A DNA stretch of 64,000 nucleotides from Leptobrachium leishanense. Its lineage: Eukaryota > Chordata > Amphibia > Anura > Megophryidae. The stretch covers positions 49,868,153 through 49,932,152 of the forward strand of contig CM019069.1 of NCBI GenBank assembly GCA_009667805.1, given 5' to 3'. A program made the translations under genes and the position numbers. Position 1 is the stretch's first letter, and every line of letters starts with the position of its first letter. Of the stretch, positions 45,350 to 57,311 are shown piece after piece. The notes below the pieces were generated by a model, which saw only the letters and a list, made by a program, of their open reading frames with translations, made no database searches and was not told where the DNA came from.

Positions 45350-45615
45350 TGTCTTCTCAGTGCCAGCAGCTATTGGGGGGGGGGTCTCACTTCTACAAAA
45401 TATCTGGGAAAGTAATCTGTGTCTTGTCACTGCCATCCATCAGGGGGTCTCACTGATTTATAGGAGGTTCCTGGGAATTGTAAATTGTGTCTTGTCACTG
45501 CCACCCATCAGGGGGTCTCACTGACTTGTAGCAGATATCTGGGAATTTTAATCTGTGTCTTGTCACTGGCTGCCAGCTATCAGGGTGTCTCACTGAGTTA
45601 TACCAGAGTTCTGGA
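45350..45615 (+). repeat. Four tandem leader repeats, about 62 bp each
   Basis: Each unit has tgtgtcttgtcactgccacc or a variant, then atcagggggtctcactga and a tagnag..tctgggaa segment. They lie in the predicted 5' leader of the hAT element. Confidence 0.8.
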
Positions 45616-45723
45616 AATCTTTAATCTAGGTAACACAGTTGAATCAGAATTCTGCATATCTCCAATTTTTATAACAGAGTTGAATCAGAGTTCTGTATAT
45701 ATTTAATCTATATATCACTCACC

Positions 45724-46554
45724 ATGTCAGAAAGACCAAAAAGGACAGGCAGACGCTCCCAGACACAGATAAGAGGGCAAGCAGCCTCTGTGTCGGGAGG
45801 CTGTGCCTCTGGTCGTCGTGGACGTGGTGCATCCTCTGCAGGGGCATGCTTGTCCTTTCTAACTGGTGCTGGCCGTCTTAAGCAGCAGCAACATACAGAG
45901 GATTTGGTGAATTGGCTAACCAGGCCATCCTCATCCTCCGAGTCCTCTGCCAGCCAGGCTTGTAGTGGTTTACAGTCCACCTCAGCTGCCAAAACATCTA
46001 ATTCAGCCTCCATGTCCACAGCTAGTCCTGCCATAGCCTCACTATCACACACGGAGGAGTCAGCTGAATTGTTTGACTACAATGACAGTGACATGCTGCT
46101 TGAGGATGCGCAGCAACTACAGTGCTCTGATTCAATCTCTGAGGTTGAGGAAGGGAGTATAATCAACCTAGAGGAAGGGGGTGCCAGTGACACACAAATA
46201 ACTGGCACTCATGTTGCCCCAGCAGCTGCAGCATACTGCCAAGTTGGCTCCAGTGATGAGGAGATAGGGGGTGATGACAATGATGATGAGGTCACTGACT
46301 CCACCTGGGTGCCTGATCGAACAGAGACACGCAGAGGCAGACGCAGACAGAGAGAAAGACACACAGAGGCAGGCACAGACAGAGAGATAGACAGACACAC
46401 AGAGGCAGACTCAGAGAGAGAAAGAAAACAACAGACACACAAGCAAATAGAGATAAAAAATATGAGAGAAAGACACACAAACAGGGACAGTGACCTGGGA
46501 CAGAGAAATACACACACAGAGGGAGAGGTAAGAGACATGCACAGAGATGGATAA
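45724..46554 (+). pseudogene. Truncated N-terminal part of a hAT-type protein
   Basis: The frame begins MSERPKRTGRRSQTQIRGQA, continues through a basic Gly/Arg region (ASGRRGRGASSAG), a Ser-rich stretch with DLVNWLTRPSSSSESSASQA, then an acidic region (SSDEEIGGDDNDDEVTDSTW). Such disordered basic-then-acidic N-termini precede the BED zinc finger and RNase-H-like core in vertebrate hAT transposases. From about residue 198 the frame runs into a purine satellite giving RTETRRGRRRQRERHTEAG-type repeats and stops. The BED finger and DDE core are missing. The ATG follows a TATA box and long leader, supporting a real transposon gene start, but the product would be non-catalytic. Confidence 0.5.
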
Positions 46555-46560
46555 AATGGA
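46316..46560. repeat. Purine-rich degenerate satellite
   Basis: Variants of gacagagagagatagacaga and cacagaggca. It forms the 3' boundary of the hAT fragment. Confidence 0.7.
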
Positions 46561-47612
46561 GAGAGGCACAAAGAGACTGATGAAAAAAAAGACAAGCACA
46601 GAAACAATCATTTTTACATTAACCCCTTCACTACCAAGTGATTTAAAAAAAAAACACTGCCAGAAACCAGTGATCATAATGAGATTATTAGCGATGCAGC
46701 TTCCAAAAGACACGAATAGAATATATAAAAATGTTATCTGTATGTGGCATAATACCTGTATATGGAAATCACAGTAACATCTTATATCTGTACTATACAG
46801 GGATTTTGAGTCATTATAACCCCCTGAATCTTATCCCTGGCTGTACAGCAGTGAGTGACCCCAGAGCGCTCCCTGTATTCTGCCCCTCCCTGGCTGTTGT
46901 ACAGCAATAATGTTTTTGACCTTTTTGCTAGAGCACGGTTTGGGACTGCTTTTTGCAGTTTGTTTACAGTAATACAGCGTGACTGGAGAGAGATAAAACC
47001 AGAATTTCATTTCCTGCTTAAAGAGTTATGCATATTGGATTTTAATATGCTTATGACTCATTTTCAATGTATTACAATGCAATTTTGAGTTAACTCGATT
47101 TTGGTAGGGAAGGGGTTACCCGAATGAGTGGAACTGTATCAAACACATTAGCAAACTTCAAACAGGCTTCAAGACCTTCTATCCACTAAAGTTTATGGAT
47201 TCCCACTAATGACATATTACAAAAGTATTCTTGAACATTCCTCCTTAAAAACAATTTATGTAATTTCTCACAACCATCAATTTACATTTTATTGATCTGT
47301 AACTTCCCTTGTGAGACATTACTAACATGATTGCAGACTCAACTGCCTAATGACTTTCCTTAGTACAAGTCCTGAAAAGGATATTTTATGTCTGTTCGAA
47401 AACAGTTCATTAGCCAAAGTGAGCGAAAAAACGTCATGAGGATTCATTATTTTTTCTTGTTTTTCACATTTCTGCACTTTATGCAATGTCAGCAAGTTAT
47501 ATGGTTCTTGTAAGTGATTTGTAGCAATATGTAATAACAGGTACTGCCATATAGCAACGATCAACCCTGATCCTTCTTAGCCAACATTCTATTTTTCGTT
47601 GTATGTATGTAT
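46561..47612. other. Intronic DNA, no gene seen
   Basis: No exon or defined repeat recognised. Confidence 0.4.
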
Positions 47613-47620
47613 GTATGTAT

Positions 47621-48366
47621 TAGGGATGAGCTGTGCGGTTCGATTAGTTCGGAGTTCAATTCGAACATCGGCAGTTCGAAAGTTCGTGAACTTCAAACTT
47701 TTTGCCGTGTTCGTTACGAGTTCGAATTTATTTTTTAAAAAAAGTATAAAAAATGCTTAAAAAAATACTAAAAAATCTAGAAATAAAGAGACTCTTTACT
47801 GCAGAATATTATAAGCAACGGTTTATTAGATATTGAATTAAAAACTAATGTCTAGGTGCAAAGATTCTCCCCTCTAAATGACCTGTGCTCTCAAACGGCG
47901 TAAACAACAGGTGTTTAATTAGTGTTTGGAAATAACATGTGCTTCTAATTAGTCCGGTCTCATGAATTTGATACATTGTATGCAGACTGGGAGTGCTAGG
48001 TGTCGTGTGTGGGTCTGTGATGGTGATGTTTCCATACATCCTAGAAATCCGCCACTTCACGGGCAGGTTATGGGGACCTCCTAGGCACTATATTTGAAGG
48101 AATTTTTCGTTTTTATTTTTAACCCTTATTTTATGGAAAACTCACTGTCCCTTTAAAAACGTTTTTTTTTTTACTTTTTGTCCTTGGTAGTGCCCTGGGG
48201 GACAGGAAACTACCCGGACCCCCATACACCTTTTATGGCAAATAACTAGCATATATGCCCTCTTGGAGGGCACTCTAAAAATCGAACTTTGAGTCCCATT
48301 GACTTGTATTGAGTTTGTGTTCGAGTTCGAATTCGAACCGAAATCGGGGGTGTTCAGCTCATCCTA
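47621..48366. mobile_element. hAT-type MITE inserted in a TGTA microsatellite
   Basis: The ends TAGGGATGAGCTGTGCGG and GGGTGTTCAGCTCATCCTA are inverse. (GTAT)n precedes it (47601-47620) and (TGTA)n follows (48367-48411), so it landed in a microsatellite and the 8-bp duplication is hidden in the repeat. The interior has attcgaac-rich subterminal regions and aaaaagtataaaaaatgc-like AT DNA. Non-coding. Confidence 0.8.
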
Positions 48367-48411
48367 TGTATGTATGTATGTATGTATGTATGTATGTATG
48401 TATGTATATAT
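48367..48411. repeat. (TGTA)n microsatellite
   Basis: About eleven tandem tetranucleotides. The right half of the array was split by the MITE. Confidence 0.9.
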
Positions 48412-48426
48412 ACACACATACAAATG

Positions 48427-48596
48427 GAATAGAAGCACTCTGGGTCTTAAGTAAAAATCAAAAAAGTTTATTGAGAAGTCATATAAAAAGGGACTGACGT
48501 TTCGGCTCCTAGAAGCCTTTGTCAAGGTATGTCCTTTTTATATGACTTCTCAATAAACTTTTTTATTTTTACTTAAGACCCAGAGTGCTTCTATTC
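48427..48596. repeat. 170-bp hairpin with Penelope-like central motif
   Basis: The arms gaatagaagcactctgggtc and gacccagagtgcttctattc are inverse for about 68 bp. The loop holds ctgacgtttcggctcctaga and agcctttgtcaagg. On the minus strand this reads CCTTGACAAAGGC...GCCGAAACGTCAG, a motif often seen at Penelope-like element ends. No reverse transcriptase is present. Confidence 0.75.
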
Positions 48597-48599
48597 TAT

Positions 48600-49529
48600 C
48601 GGTATGTATTCATAATATTTTGGCAGCACCTAGGCAGCATTGTAATTCAGACGGAGTGCTTTCTCCCTCCTGGACTCATATATATATATATATATAAATA
48701 ATCGGCCACGCAATTATTGTAGACTTTAAGATGTGCTTTAGTCCGTGTTGCAGGCCATTGTTATTGTGTTCGTCTTTGTTTCCTACTGTTGCATTTCTTA
48801 GGTTTTTGCCCAAAAGATTCATTTGTTCCAGGGATGACTCACAACCAGAAAACTGTTTTTTTCTGCATGTGGCTATAAATAATAATGATCACTTGTTTTA
48901 TTGTTTAACTCTGGTACAGCATATCTAACAAATGTGTCGGCCCTCTGAGACCATGACATCATAGCTTAAAACCGTCTCATCATGCATGTGTTTTGAAATG
49001 ATCAGTTAAGGTCACGTTAAAGTTATATTCTAGTATTCTTGTTTTCTAGTGTTCCTTTGCCCTCTATATATATGCTGTTTTCTACTTGCTGCATCATGAT
49101 TCACTTTAATGTGGTAAAATGGTTTGTTGTCAAATAATGGCACACTTTTAGCGGAAAAATAGAGAAGGGAGGAAATCCATTTGTGTTTCACAGCTGATCT
49201 TTATGTCTTTACGTCTTTATGTCTCACACACTCTGTAACCTGATATCAATGTGCTCTATGTACTGCAGAAAACAGCAGAAACCCAGACCTTCCTCCTATT
49301 GAGAACAAGTAAGATGAGGAGTAGAAAGCGGAGTCTGCAGTATCTTGAATGGTGAGTAGCCCAATAATAGGCTCTCCAAGCATCAAAAACATACACTACT
49401 CTCCCTCCCTTCTCTAGCTGGGGAAGCATATCCTGTGATGATTGGAATACTTTAATCAAAATCAAAAATAAGTAAATAAGGTGACATCTAAAATGCATAT
49501 CTTTACACTTATTTATTAAGTCTTACTTG
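48600..49529. other. Intronic DNA, no gene seen
   Basis: No exon recognised. (AT)n at 48677-48697. Confidence 0.4.
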
Positions 49530-49890
49530 AAATCCTTAAAAGGGACACTACCCATTACATAAGCTGTAACTAGACTAATTGTACATTGCAAATAAAACCA
49601 CATTATAAAACACATGCGTCTGTTTCTTTCTTTGAAGTAATTAAATGTAAAAAGGAAAAATAAAATTTACTTTTTTTTAATTTCCTTTTCCATTTTGTTG
49701 ATTTTTTTCCCCCATGAGGCAACATTTACCCCAAATCTCTGCAAAGGTTTTTCTTTACGTCTGTGGCTTATCTAGTTTACAGTATTTAACAGTTAATAAG
49801 AGGTTTAGAAAAGACGGAAGGAGGTCTATTATTCTCTAAACTACTCAAGATAAGAGATGGCAGGTGAATGTGATAAGAAGTCTTTTAAGC
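49530..49890. repeat. Dispersed repeat (family D), copy
   Basis: Starts aagggacactacccattac and continues with ttataaaacacatg, ttccattttgttgatttttt, atgaggcaacatttacc. Opposite orientation to 11641-12025. Confidence 0.6.
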
Positions 49891-50535
49891 TCCCTGTTTT
49901 ATCGACCACCTTTTTATCTACCTGTCCTTTGAATACATCCCACATGATACAATGATTTGAGTCAGTGATTGACCCATAGACTCTATTTTACGGCCAAAAC
50001 CACATAGTGAAGAGCAAGTGATGTAAAGATACTGGGGAGGGCAGTTTACAACACAAAGTATCGCACAATGGATGCACCCAGTGACAAGAATATTTTCTTA
50101 ACTAAACATACAAGATATCAGCAACATAAAATAAACACAATAAGGACATTTCATTTTTTTGTGGTAGTGGTCCTTCAATTGCAAAAGTGTGGCGTTGCAC
50201 CCGGTGGATAAATAAATCTTTTTTCCACTATTGGAATTGGCTTTTTTATAAAGCAAATCGTAGCATAACCAGATTTCTCATATTGTGGCTAAACCTAAAA
50301 TGATACAGTACATAGTGTATTCCATAAAAAATTCACTATAAAAGAAAAAAGATCAGTCCTATTCACATGAATCTGAGCCGTGTCTAGGCTCTATTTATCG
50401 CGCCTGTGGGCCATTTGACGGCCGTCCATTAACCTCTTCAGACCAATCTCTAATTTTCTTCAATCCAATATCCTAATAGACCAAGATGGTACATAGCATA
50501 GACCGCAATGCTCTAGCCAGCAATTTATACACATA
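49891..50535. other. Intronic DNA, no gene seen
   Basis: Nothing recognised. Confidence 0.35.
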
Positions 50536-51701
50536 GGGCTCTATTACATTCTGCGCGCCAACGTTAACGCGTGCGTAAAAACGCATTAACGCGAGGGGCA
50601 AAACCCTTTGCACAGAACGTTGTATTACAACGTCAGCGCAACAAACGTGCGTATACGTCTAACGCGGGTGAACCTGCGCGAACCCTGCGCGAGCTTACTG
50701 TACTGTGCGCGTCCTATACTTAACATTGTGAGCGCAAATGCGTTTGTGCGCTGGTATGCGGATGGTATTGCAATCTATGCGCAGTTTTTAACGCACAGCG
50801 TTTGCGCGCATAATTTTAACGTCTTTTAAAAGCTGGTGGTAACGGCAAATCTGAACGTCCTGGCCGAACCCAAATACACCAGCCCGAAAAAAAATACAGC
50901 CCAGTATAGTTACACATTCTATGCATACCCAAACAATAAAATTGATAAGTTGTGTATGTATTTATTATTGCCGCAGCATATATGCGCAGATTGATTTTGA
51001 CAGGTCCAAAAACTTAGGCTAAGGTCAGACGAAAGCATTTTTAACGTGCGAATAGCCGCACGAAATCACGGCCGTGCTAGCAGCAAATGACGTCCAATGC
51101 CGGGGAACATACGACGAACGGCCGCACGACAGTTCGTCCGCGCAACGCAAGTGGCAAACGATCGCATTTTTTCGAGAACGTCAAACCGCTACTACTGACG
51201 TACAGAGTGCGCTGCGTCCGCATAGCGGCGTGTTTGCGTGATTAGGAGACGTCAGACGCTGCACACGTCCGGCCAACATAACGTCCAGACACAAAAGGAT
51301 TTTATTGATGATCCGTACAAAATCACGGACGTAAATGCGCATCGTATGACCGCTATTGCGTATTCCGTGAAAAAATACGTCCATTCGTTCGAACGCACTT
51401 TTTCACGGACAACGTGAAAAATGCGTTCGTCTGACCCTAGCCTTAACGGGAGACAATTGTGGTTCTTGATTCTGATTGGCTGAATCGCGTGAAATAAACA
51501 GTCCGCACACCGATTTCTGCGCGCAGCGTTAATGCGCGCGCGTTTTTGCACGTCTTTTTAACGCGCGTTATTTTTTGACGGATGAAAAAATGCGCTCGGA
51601 TTGTAATACCAGCGTTAATTTACGTGCGTTAACGTTTAGCGCTTCGCGCACAAATTAACACGCTGTGCGAGCGTTTTTGCGCAAAGAATGTAATAGAGCC
51701 C
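50536..51701. mobile_element. Palindromic element interrupted by a Harbinger MITE
   Basis: Perfect inverse ends, GGGCTCTATTACATTC and GAATGTAATAGAGCCC, enclose CpG-rich gcgttaacg/cgcgcgtt words. A family C Harbinger MITE sits at 51017-51442. Removing it leaves about 740 bp. Relative: 1526-2144. Confidence 0.8.
51017..51442. mobile_element. Harbinger-type MITE (family C), 426 bp, nested
   Basis: TTA at 51014-51016 and 51443-51445 flanks GGCTAAGGTCAGACGAAAGC and CGTCTGACCCTAGCC. It is the younger of the two layers. Confidence 0.85.
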
Positions 51702-51944
51702 ATAAAATGCACGCTTTTGTGGCAAAGAGCCCAAATATGGCTGTGTATGCAACGCCCAAAAGTTGTTTCTGATATCGTGGCACAACTTGAAAAAATAATT
51801 AATCTCAATAAAAATTCAGATCTGCAGGTAAGCAGCAAATGGTATATTTGAATTAAAATAAACACTTGCATAAAAGCCTACACCTTCACCTACACTTCCG
51901 GCTTCCTCACTGGACTGTGAGTGTCCGTATCTCTTCCATCACAA

Positions 51945-52717
51945 TAGGGGTTATTCAGAGAGCACCGAATTTTCGGTGCTCTCTTGTCAAGGGCACTTCA
52001 GCGATTTCAACTCGCCAACCCTGCAGTGAATTCCCGAAGTGCGTTGAACGGGATCCGCCGAACACCGCCGATTCGCCGGATGCCGCCGAACTGACCTCCA
52101 CAGGCCTCCGTACATCAGTTGCCGAATGTCGCAGAACTGGGGGAAATGGGGAAAATAAAAAAAGGAGCTGTGCAATTTTAAAAAAGGCGTTAAAAAAAAA
52201 GAAAAAAAAAAAAAAAAAAAAATTGCATGGAAATAATTCAAAAGGTCCTATAAAAAAAATTATAAAACTTTCTGTTGCGGAATAAAAAAAAAACCCACCA
52301 ATAAATGATTGGAAATAAATTTTGCCGAAAAAAAATACAGATAAATACCTAAAGAATAAACGGTTGAATTAGAAATTTAATGAAAACGCTAATATTTTTT
52401 AACATTGAATCCGAGGGGATTCACCTGTTTAAACCTGTCGAACCGAATCACCAAAAATCTGGGCATTTCACCAAGATTTTGGTGCAGTTCGGCATTCTGT
52501 AAATAGATTAACCATTACTTCTCTATGGGATAATTCGACTGCCGCCGAATTACGATGATCTGAGGCAAATGGAACCTTATTACGCTGGCAATTCGACCAA
52601 TATTTGGTGAATTGACAGCTTTCTGAGTAGCCAAACTGCCACGAAATTGAACCGTACTGTGAAATTCACTGTTTGGTACAATTCGGTGGCAAGTTTGGCT
52701 CTTATTGAGAAACCCTT
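51945..52717. mobile_element. Palindromic DNA element (GGGTTATTCAGAG family)
   Basis: The left end taggggttattcagagagca and the right end cttattgagaaaccctta are imperfect inverses. It includes gaattttcggtgctctc and several ccgaa/ttcgg words. Related to 8351-9294, with a partial copy at 42600-42870. A run of about 20 A lies at 52203-52222. Confidence 0.6.
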
Positions 52718-52724
52718 AGTATAT

Positions 52725-52845
52725 GCAGTAGAGATGTTATGGAACTACATTTCCCATGAGTCTCTGCAAACCTAATTAGTGGCTGAGCATCGTGGGAAAC
52801 TTGGTTCCAGAACATCCGGAGGGCCAAGGTTGCTGAACTATGCAC
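52725..52845. repeat. Short palindromic MITE (family E), copy
   Basis: Ends agatgttatggaactacatt and ccagaacatccggagggcca. The middle has tcccatgag and catcgtggga. Confidence 0.6.
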
Positions 52846-52964
52846 TAAATGGTGAGTTGTGAGGTCTTGAGACGTGATAGGTTACCTATAACCCAAAGTA
52901 ACTAAAAATGGACAAATTGTCTTAAAATTTAGATCCTTATGCAAATCTACTGCTTCTCATCATA

Positions 52965-53525
52965 AATACTAAGGGGAATGGAAGGTTTAAGTTATGAGGA
53001 AAGGCTAATAAACTTTACCTGTTTAGTTTAAAGAAACGGCGCCTTAGAGGGGATCTGATAACCTTATATAAATATATACGGGGCCGTTATAAACCACTGT
53101 CTGGAAACCTATTCATTACCAGGACTATACACAGGACACGAGGTCACCCATTTAGACTGGACGAAAGGAAATTCAGCCTAAAGTATAGGAAGGGTTATTT
53201 TATAGTGAGAACAATAAAGCTGTGGAATTCTCTGCCTGTTGAGGTGGTTGGGTCAATTTCTGTACTGACTTTTAAATAGACGACTGGATGACTTCCTGCA
53301 AAAACATAATATTAAGGGTTATCATATTTAATATGTGGGTAAAAGGTGTTGATCCAGGGAGAAATCTGACGCCATCTGGGGTCAAGAAGGACTTTTTCTC
53401 AGTATGTTGCATATTGGCGAGCGCTTCAACCTGTGTTTTTTTTGCATCAACAGCAGTAGGTGAAAGGCTGTAGTAGGTGCGAAAGGCCGAACTCTACGGA
53501 TACATGTCTTTTTTTAAGCCTATGT
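52965..53525 (+). mobile_element. CR1/L2-like LINE 3' fragment
   Basis: Translating 53036-53263 gives GDLITLYKYIRG, then RTRGHPFRLDERKF and TIKLWNSLPVEVV. This RTRG-H-x-L ... W-N-S/R-LP-x-EVV signature is the C-terminal region found after the reverse transcriptase of CR1/L2/Rex-like LINEs. A stop then follows and the 3' UTR reads aggaagg-like ggggtcaagaaggacttttt. The catalytic domains are missing. Confidence 0.75.
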
Positions 53526-54253
53526 AAGTCCTGTGATTAAAATGATGGAATATCTATCATGGTTACAAAAAAAGAAAAATGCATTTTTGTTCTATGACTG
53601 GAGAGAAAGAGGAAATGTGCAACACGACTAGGTAAAATATACACATCTAACCACGGCTTCCCTATCATATGTAAACATTTATCTTTACGCTACATATAAA
53701 AACCATTACATTTTTCCCATGTCTTTGCATATCCAGGCTCTATTAATGCTGAAATAATCTCTTTATCCTGGTCTGTGCGCTTCCAGATCAATCTCCATTT
53801 TTTGCCACACCCTATAAATATATTATTATACTATTTTAGTGATTGCACAATTGAGCTTTCCATGTCTATGGCACTGGCGTGCGCAGCCCGATACATTAGG
53901 GTGTGCGACCATGGAATAGTTATTGATTGAAAAGTTATGTTTAGGAGATTTTTGCACAAAATGCACATTTTTCATTAGTAATTTTAATCAGAGATATAGT
54001 CAGTTTTTATGTTATTCATCCTGAACCAGATAACGGACATCTAGAATGTCAATGTAGGAGGTGAAAGGGGACCTGTTTACCCAACATTAGGGTGTACCTA
54101 CTGGGCACCCCTACACACGCCTATGGTCTATGGCTTTAACTCTCATGCCTTCCAAAGTTTATAGGGAGACAATTAATTGTGCTTTCTAAATTTCTGCCGT
54201 TTGTAAAACGCAGAGACGTCTATCCTACGGTATCCTCGTGCATTTTAAAGATC
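53526..54253. other. Intronic DNA, no gene seen
   Basis: No exon or defined repeat recognised. Confidence 0.4.
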
Positions 54254-54742
54254 TACAGTTGTGTTCAAAATTATTCAACCCCCAATGCTGTAAAGGGTTT
54301 TAGGGAATTTAGTGTACATTTGTAATTGTATTCAGAATGAAATCCTACAAGGACTTTTTAAAGAACCATATGCAACTAAAATGACATCAATTGGTTTTGT
54401 AATACAGTAGTAAATGTTACTTTTGTGAATTCTTCATTGACACAATTATTCAACCCCTTAAAGACTACCACTCTGAAGAACAGAGGTTCATTCAAGTGTT
54501 TTCAATCAGGTATTGAAAACACCTGTGGATGTCACGGAGCAGCAATAAAGCATAATAAGCACCAATTAGGCAGCTTTAAAATGACTGTGATACTCAGCTC
54601 CTTCTAGACATTTACTGGTGTGGTTACAAACATGGTGAAGTCAAGAGAATGGTCCAGGAAGACAAGAGAAGAGGTGATTACTCTTCACAGGAAGGGCAAT
54701 GGCTATAAGAAGATTGCAAAGATGTTAAACATACCAAGAGAG

Positions 54743-56163
54743 CCTGATGACTTTACCGCCAGACACAGATGTCTCCGGGAGGAGAGGCTCTTTTGACCGG
54801 ATGGGGGCACCAGGTGGGGACTCCGGGTGCTGCCCACAGCCGTTTGACCACCGGCCTGGTAATGATCTCCCCGCTACTAGGGAAGACCTGCGGCTCCTCC
54901 TTGACGAACTGCGGGAGATCTGGAGAGCTGAGATGTGGATACTGCGTATCTGTCTGGATATTTCTGATGTTGGCGATGCCGGAGGGCACCTTTTAAGTGG
55001 GCGACCGAGTGCGGAGCCACACGAGCTCGAGGCTGCGGTTCTGCAGACGGATCCTGGGACACTATGGGGGGCTGTGGAGGGGGGGAGGCCGGCGGTGCTA
55101 CCTGAGGTACAGATGATGGCACTTCCCTGGAAGCCAAAACCCCGCGACGCTTACTGTCTGGACCCGGTTGTTGCGGGGAGCTCTGGTCAGCCCATAGGGG
55201 AGATGGCCCTGCAGCGCATTCTGTGCCATGGCAGAGATTATTTTCCCGTGGGGACGACCTCCCTGCCTAACTGGATTCTCCTCTTGGCTGCTGGCGTGCC
55301 TCCCACTCTGGAGCCCTGCGGTGCTGTGCAGCTGCCTCAGGCCACTGAAGCTGATGGAGATGGCGTCTCGTGTGACTCCATGTTTCTGGACTCTGTTGGT
55401 GCCCTGTGCGTCCCTTTGAGTTTAGACACTGGTTGAGACATGTCCTCCCCCCCTACTGCCCTCTAACACTACTGATTCTGGACTGTGACCTAAACCCCCC
55501 ACTGCTGACACCCCCCACCGCGCTCTAGCTGAAAACCCCCCTTGATGTTTTACCACTGATTCTCATTTGTCTTTTAATTGTTGTCCCCCCCAATGCACTC
55601 CTAAATGGTATTGTAGTTCTGCCTGCCGACTTATTGGGCTTAATGTTATGTGTCGGAGGGAGCACCGGGACTCCCCACCACCCCCCATTTTTTTTTTAAT
55701 TTTATTTTTTTATTTTTTTTGTGATGTGGGACATTGGGAAGAAGCCTGGGCGAGCCGTCAGGATGGCTACCTAGGCCCTGCCCGTCCTCTCGGCCCCAGA
55801 TCTCCCCGGCCTCGTGGCCTCTTCCATGGCCCTCGGTTCCCTTAGTGTTGCCGGGGTGAGCCAGGAATGCCATGATATACTTGGCAGTCCATTATCATCT
55901 TTTTTTTTTTTTTTTTATTTCCCCTGGTGCTCACTCGGCGACCACCATCGCTGGATCAGCCCTCCTGCTGAGTTTTTGTACCCCCTTGTTATTGTTCCCC
56001 CCTCCACATTTTTTTGACGTTCCGCAGCTTCCCTTGTGACCCCACTTCCCCCCTTACATTGTGTGTGCTTTTTCTGTGAGTGTCACATCTGGCCCTGCGA
56101 GGCCATCTTGCTGGTTGGTCTGTGACCCTTTGTCTATTATAAAAATAAAAATCTTGAATAAGA
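54743..56163 (+). mobile_element. Non-LTR retroelement (family A, copy 2) inserted in Tc1
   Basis: A 16-bp duplication, aaacataccaagagag, lies at 54727-54742 and 56164-56179. Both copies are perfect, so the insertion is recent relative to Tc1 decay. The 3' end, gcgaggccatcttgctggtt then ataaaaataaaaatcttgaa, matches the 3' end of the element at 21-1370. The 5' half is GC-rich and open; the 3' half is C/T-rich. No endonuclease or reverse transcriptase was seen, so it needed LINE proteins in trans. Confidence 0.85.
54747..55436 (+). CDS. Hypothetical 229-aa frame in the retroelement
   Basis: The ATG lies 4 bp from the 5' end of the insertion, and the frame fills almost the whole GC-rich half. 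It starts MTLPPDTDVSGRRGSFDRMG and contains a possible amphipathic helix, REDLRLLLDELREIWRAEMW, then Pro/Gly-rich sequence ending LCVPLSLDTG. I do not recognise it. A short coiled-coil-like helix is reminiscent of L1 ORF1 proteins, but no RNA-recognition motif is visible. GC-rich DNA keeps frames open by chance, so it may not be a real protein. Confidence 0.25.
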   Translation: MTLPPDTDVSGRRGSFDRMGAPGGDSGCCPQPFDHRPGNDLPATREDLRLLLDELREIWRAEMWILRICLDISDVGDAGGHLLSGRPSAEPHELEAAVLQTDPGTLWGAVEGGRPAVLPEVQMMALPWKPKPRDAYCLDPVVAGSSGQPIGEMALQRILCHGRDYFPVGTTSLPNWILLLAAGVPPTLEPCGAVQLPQATEADGDGVSCDSMFLDSVGALCVPLSLDTG

Positions 56164-56461
56164 AAACATACCAAGAGAGACCATAGGAAACATCATTCGC
56201 AAATTCAAGGCAAAGGGCACTGTTGAAACGCTACCTGGTCGTGGCAGAAAGAAGATGCTGACTTCGACTGCTGTGCGCTACCTGAAGCGTAGAGTGGAGA
56301 AAAGTCCCCGTGTGACTGCTGAGGAACTGAGAAAAGATTTGTCAGATGTGGGTACTGAAGTTTCAGCTCAGGCAATACGGCGCACACTGCGTAATGAAGG
56401 CCTCCATGCCAGAACTCCCTGGCGCACCCCCTTGCTGTCTCCAAAGAATAAGAAGAGTTGA

Positions 56462-57088
<627 letters not shown>

Positions 57089-57311
57089 TAAGATTGAATG
57101 TCACTTGGGGGTTGAATAAAACTGATAATGATGTGAGCACAGAAAAGACATTTGTGGTTATTTCATTATAAATGTTATGTTATATTTGTCTGACCTACAC
57201 GTGCCTCTTTGATTTAATTGTAAGCAAGATGACTGAATGATCAAAATCAATGTCAAACTGGCCAAAACACTCAATTTCAGTGGGGGTTGAATAATTTTGA
57301 ACACAACTGTA

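Larger units (their letters stand above)
45005..46560 (+). mobile_element. 5' half of an autonomous-type hAT transposon
   Basis: It starts TAGGGATGAGCTGTTCGG, the same terminus as the MITE at 47621-48366, which ends in the inverse GCTCATCCTA. After the end come subterminal gttcg repeats, a promoter-like region, a leader with four tandem repeats, and an ATG followed by a 276-codon frame. The catalytic part and right terminus are missing. A purine-rich satellite replaces them from about 46316. Confidence 0.65.

Noticed and set aside
46168..46607. Cys/Ser/Leu-rich minus-strand frames
   Set aside because: Antisense of the purine satellite next to the hAT fragment.
55567..56017. Frames in the 3' half of the family A retroelement
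   Set aside because: Low-complexity C/T-rich sequence with T runs. Likely 3' UTR.
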